A stretch of DNA of 6,939 bases from Clostridia bacterium (GTDB lineage: Bacteria; Bacillota; Clostridia; Christensenellales; Borkfalkiaceae): assembly GCA_900767815.1 (NCBI GenBank), contig CAAGAM010000115.1:1-6939 (forward strand), read 5' to 3'. Below, piece by piece: positions 5,604 through 6,939 of this stretch (within the stretch, counting starts at the first letter, position 1; every line of letters begins with the position of its first letter). A model generated the notes under the pieces. It searched no databases and was not told the DNA's origin. It was given only the letters and a program-made list of their open reading frames with translations. The position numbers and the translations under genes were made by a program.

Positions 5604-6939
5604 TTATGCCCAAAGCGTAGGAACGCCGTTTTTATCATAATGCCATGCGCCCAAAGCTTCCGTTTCGCTGAAATAGTAAACGCTATCCGACAAAAGATTA
5701 TTGTTGTTATCGGCATCGGATCTATCTATTGTCATGGTGAATTCCTCTGCGTTTGCGGCAACGGTATAAATTTTAACCGTTCCCATAGCGTCACCGTGGA
5801 ACATTCTCGCACCGACAGTAAACCTCTTACCGACTACTATTGCAGTAAGCTTTGTACAACCTTCAAAATTTCTCCATGTGAAATCGTTGAAATCGTAAAC
5901 GCTTCCACGGTCAGATTCGCCAAGCGTAGTCTTTTTCAATTCCTCAACCCCTTCCATAGAAACATATTCGAGGTTAGGACAATTGAGGAATACGCAACCA
6001 TCGAGCGTGGTTATGTTTTTGCCGAGTTTTACCTTTTTGATGACCGCATTATTCATGAAAGCACCAAACTTCACGAACGTTACGGCTGCTTCGCCGTGTT
6101 CGCCGTCATCGAATTTATCGAGTACGATAACTTCCGTTAAAGAACTTTCGCAACCCGCCACATAATACGATTTACTTACTTCATCATATCCGTACACCAC
6201 GCCTGCCGCATTATATGTGCCGCAAATCGTGCATTTTCCGTCTACGAAATCGTGTTCGCCCGAGCCGCGAAGGAGATTGCCGTTTTCGTCGAAATCCCAT
6301 CCATCGCATCTGCTGTTATCGCCCTTGTAGAATACTCTGTCGGACAAAAGATTATTATTGCCCGAATCGGTAGTTCTATCTATCGTGAGCGTGAAAGCAG
6401 ATTTATTTGCTGCGGTCGTATAGATTTTCACCACGTTTGAAACGCTGTCGTCATGGAACATTCTCGCTTCGACTTTGAACGTGCTGCCTACGATTATAGT
6501 CGAAAGTTTAACGCAGCCTTCGAAGTTCCGCCAGGTGAAATCGTTATCGGGATAAGTTTCGTTGCTGCGTTTACCCGCATTCTTCAATTCACCGAGCGTA
6601 GTCTTTTTCAATTCCGCAACGCCTCTCATATCGACGTATTCGAGGTTTGAACAGAAGAGGAATACGCAACCGTCCAATTCGGTAACGCTTTCGGGCAAGA
6701 TTACCTTCTTTATCTTGTTGTTACTCTGGAACGCGCCTGCTTTTACGAACGTTACGGCTGCTTCGCCATGAGTTCCGTCGCTGTATTTGGCAAGTACCGT
6801 TACGTTTGCCGAAGAACCTTTATAGCCCGTAACATAATATGTTTTGCTTGCAGTATCATATCCGTAAATCACGCCTGCCGTGTTATATTCTCCGCAAATC
6901 GTACATTTGCCGTCCACGAAATCGTGCGAAGCCTGCAAA
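5604..6939 (-). CDS. BspA-like leucine-rich-repeat surface protein, partial (N-terminal part outside window)
   Basis: The last 444 residues of a large repeat protein. The frame is open to the window edge; the codon at 6936-6938 is TTG (Leu), which I take as internal, so the true start and signal peptide lie outside. Two tandem modules of about 224 residues are visible, each opening with H-D-F-V-D-G-K-C-T-I-C-G (residues 5-16 and 229-240), then a Y-G-Y-D strand pair, BspA/LRR_5 repeats (KIKKVILPESV at 76-86, IKKVKLGKNI at 300-309, NLEYV-x-M), a conserved DFTWRNFEGC (133-142; 352-361), a TIDR...NNLLSD segment, and a W-x-[FY]-D-x-N-G cap. The protein ends WHYDKNGVPTLWA, nearly the same tail as the 841-residue protein downstream. 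The two Cys of each C-x-x-C could bind metal or form a disulfide. No wall-sorting signal is present. It is the first visible gene of the surface operon and probably has the same layout as its downstream paralogue. Confidence 0.87.
   Translation of the reverse strand, partial: LQASHDFVDGKCTICGEYNTAGVIYGYDTASKTYYVTGYKGSSANVTVLAKYSDGTHGEAAVTFVKAGAFQSNNKIKKVILPESVTELDGCVFLFCSNLEYVDMRGVAELKKTTLGELKNAGKRSNETYPDNDFTWRNFEGCVKLSTIIVGSTFKVEARMFHDDSVSNVVKIYTTAANKSAFTLTIDRTTDSGNNNLLSDRVFYKGDNSRCDGWDFDENGNLLRGSGEHDFVDGKCTICGTYNAAGVVYGYDEVSKSYYVAGCESSLTEVIVLDKFDDGEHGEAAVTFVKFGAFMNNAVIKKVKLGKNITTLDGCVFLNCPNLEYVSMEGVEELKKTTLGESDRGSVYDFNDFTWRNFEGCTKLTAIVVGKRFTVGARMFHGDAMGTVKIYTVAANAEEFTMTIDRSDADNNNNLLSDSVYYFSETEALGAWHYDKNGVPTLWA
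5607..6926 (-). repeat. Two tandem protein modules of about 224 residues
   Basis: Module 1 spans about 6926-6255 and module 2 about 6254-5607. Both run in the order C-x-x-C motif, Y-G-Y-D, LRR strands, KKTTLGE, DFTWRNFEGC, [AG]RMFH, TIDR, NNLLSD, W-x-[FY]-D-x-N-G. Similarity is strong in protein and moderate in DNA. In the tandem unit the linker WDFDENGNLLRG takes the place of the tail WHYDKNGVPTLW, so the end of the protein looks like a cut-off linker or cap. Confidence 0.75.
6068..6297 (-). repeat. Shared repeat segment, copy in the partial BspA-like gene
   Basis: This is the partner of 2891-3120, also within the second LRR module of its gene. The equivalent segment in the first module of this same gene (about 6735-6939) is visibly more different at DNA level, so the closest relative of this segment is in the other gene, about 3.2 kb away. 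Confidence 0.8.

Noticed and set aside
5212..5640. Plus-strand open frame of 142 codons
   Set aside because: It is antisense to the lipoprotein; its Ser/Leu-rich composition mirrors the Ser/Glu linker on the other strand.
5640..6140. Plus-strand open frame of 166 codons, with a related one at 2463-2747
   Set aside because: Both lie antisense to the BspA-like genes. Their mutual similarity (both begin MPC and share RFAEI) follows from the sense-strand repeats, and neither shows a plausible domain of its own.
2427..6939. Mobile element or CRISPR-like array as the cause of the repeated DNA
   Set aside because: The repeats are in-frame protein modules of about 200-224 residues with no transposase, terminal inverted repeats, or short regular spacers.

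Overview
This window reads as a stretch of a low- to moderate-GC Bacillota chromosome, most likely a gut or animal-associated member of the Clostridia. The evidence is family content and signals: BspA-type leucine-rich-repeat proteins with interspersed H-x-F-x-x-G-x-C-x-x-C-G motifs, an InlB/Flg_new-type B-repeat on a lipoprotein, a cytosolic GH112 phosphorylase, and strong AGGAGG-like ribosome binding sites. Genus cannot be fixed from the sequence alone.

Every gene I can support lies on the minus strand, so transcription runs from high to low coordinates, and coding density is nearly complete. In order of transcription: the C-terminal half of a large BspA-like repeat protein (6939 to 5604, start outside the window); a 165-residue lipoprotein with one InlB-type B-repeat (5597 to 5100); a 38-residue peptide gene with the best ribosome binding site in the window (5082 to 4966); a complete secreted 841-residue protein with Ig-like and two BspA-like modules (4952 to 2427). 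The spacers between these four genes are 6, 17 and 13 bases, so they look like one surface-protein operon.

After a 79-base spacer holding a perfect 15-bp GC-rich hairpin come two cytoplasmic carbohydrate enzymes: a GH28-like right-handed beta-helix protein (2347 to 1034) and the N-terminal half of a GH112 beta-galactoside phosphorylase (1037 to 1, running off the window). They overlap by four bases (ATGA) and are almost certainly translationally coupled. The pair suggests intracellular breakdown of imported oligosaccharides, with pectin rhamnogalacturonan fragments or host galacto-N-biose/lacto-N-biose as candidate sources.

The most interesting points are the 38-residue peptide between two surface-protein genes, and the mosaic repeat structure of the two BspA-like genes: one stretch of about 230 bases is far more alike between the genes than between modules within a gene. 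No stretch above 300 bases lacks a gene, and no tRNA, rRNA, CRISPR array or insertion sequence was seen.
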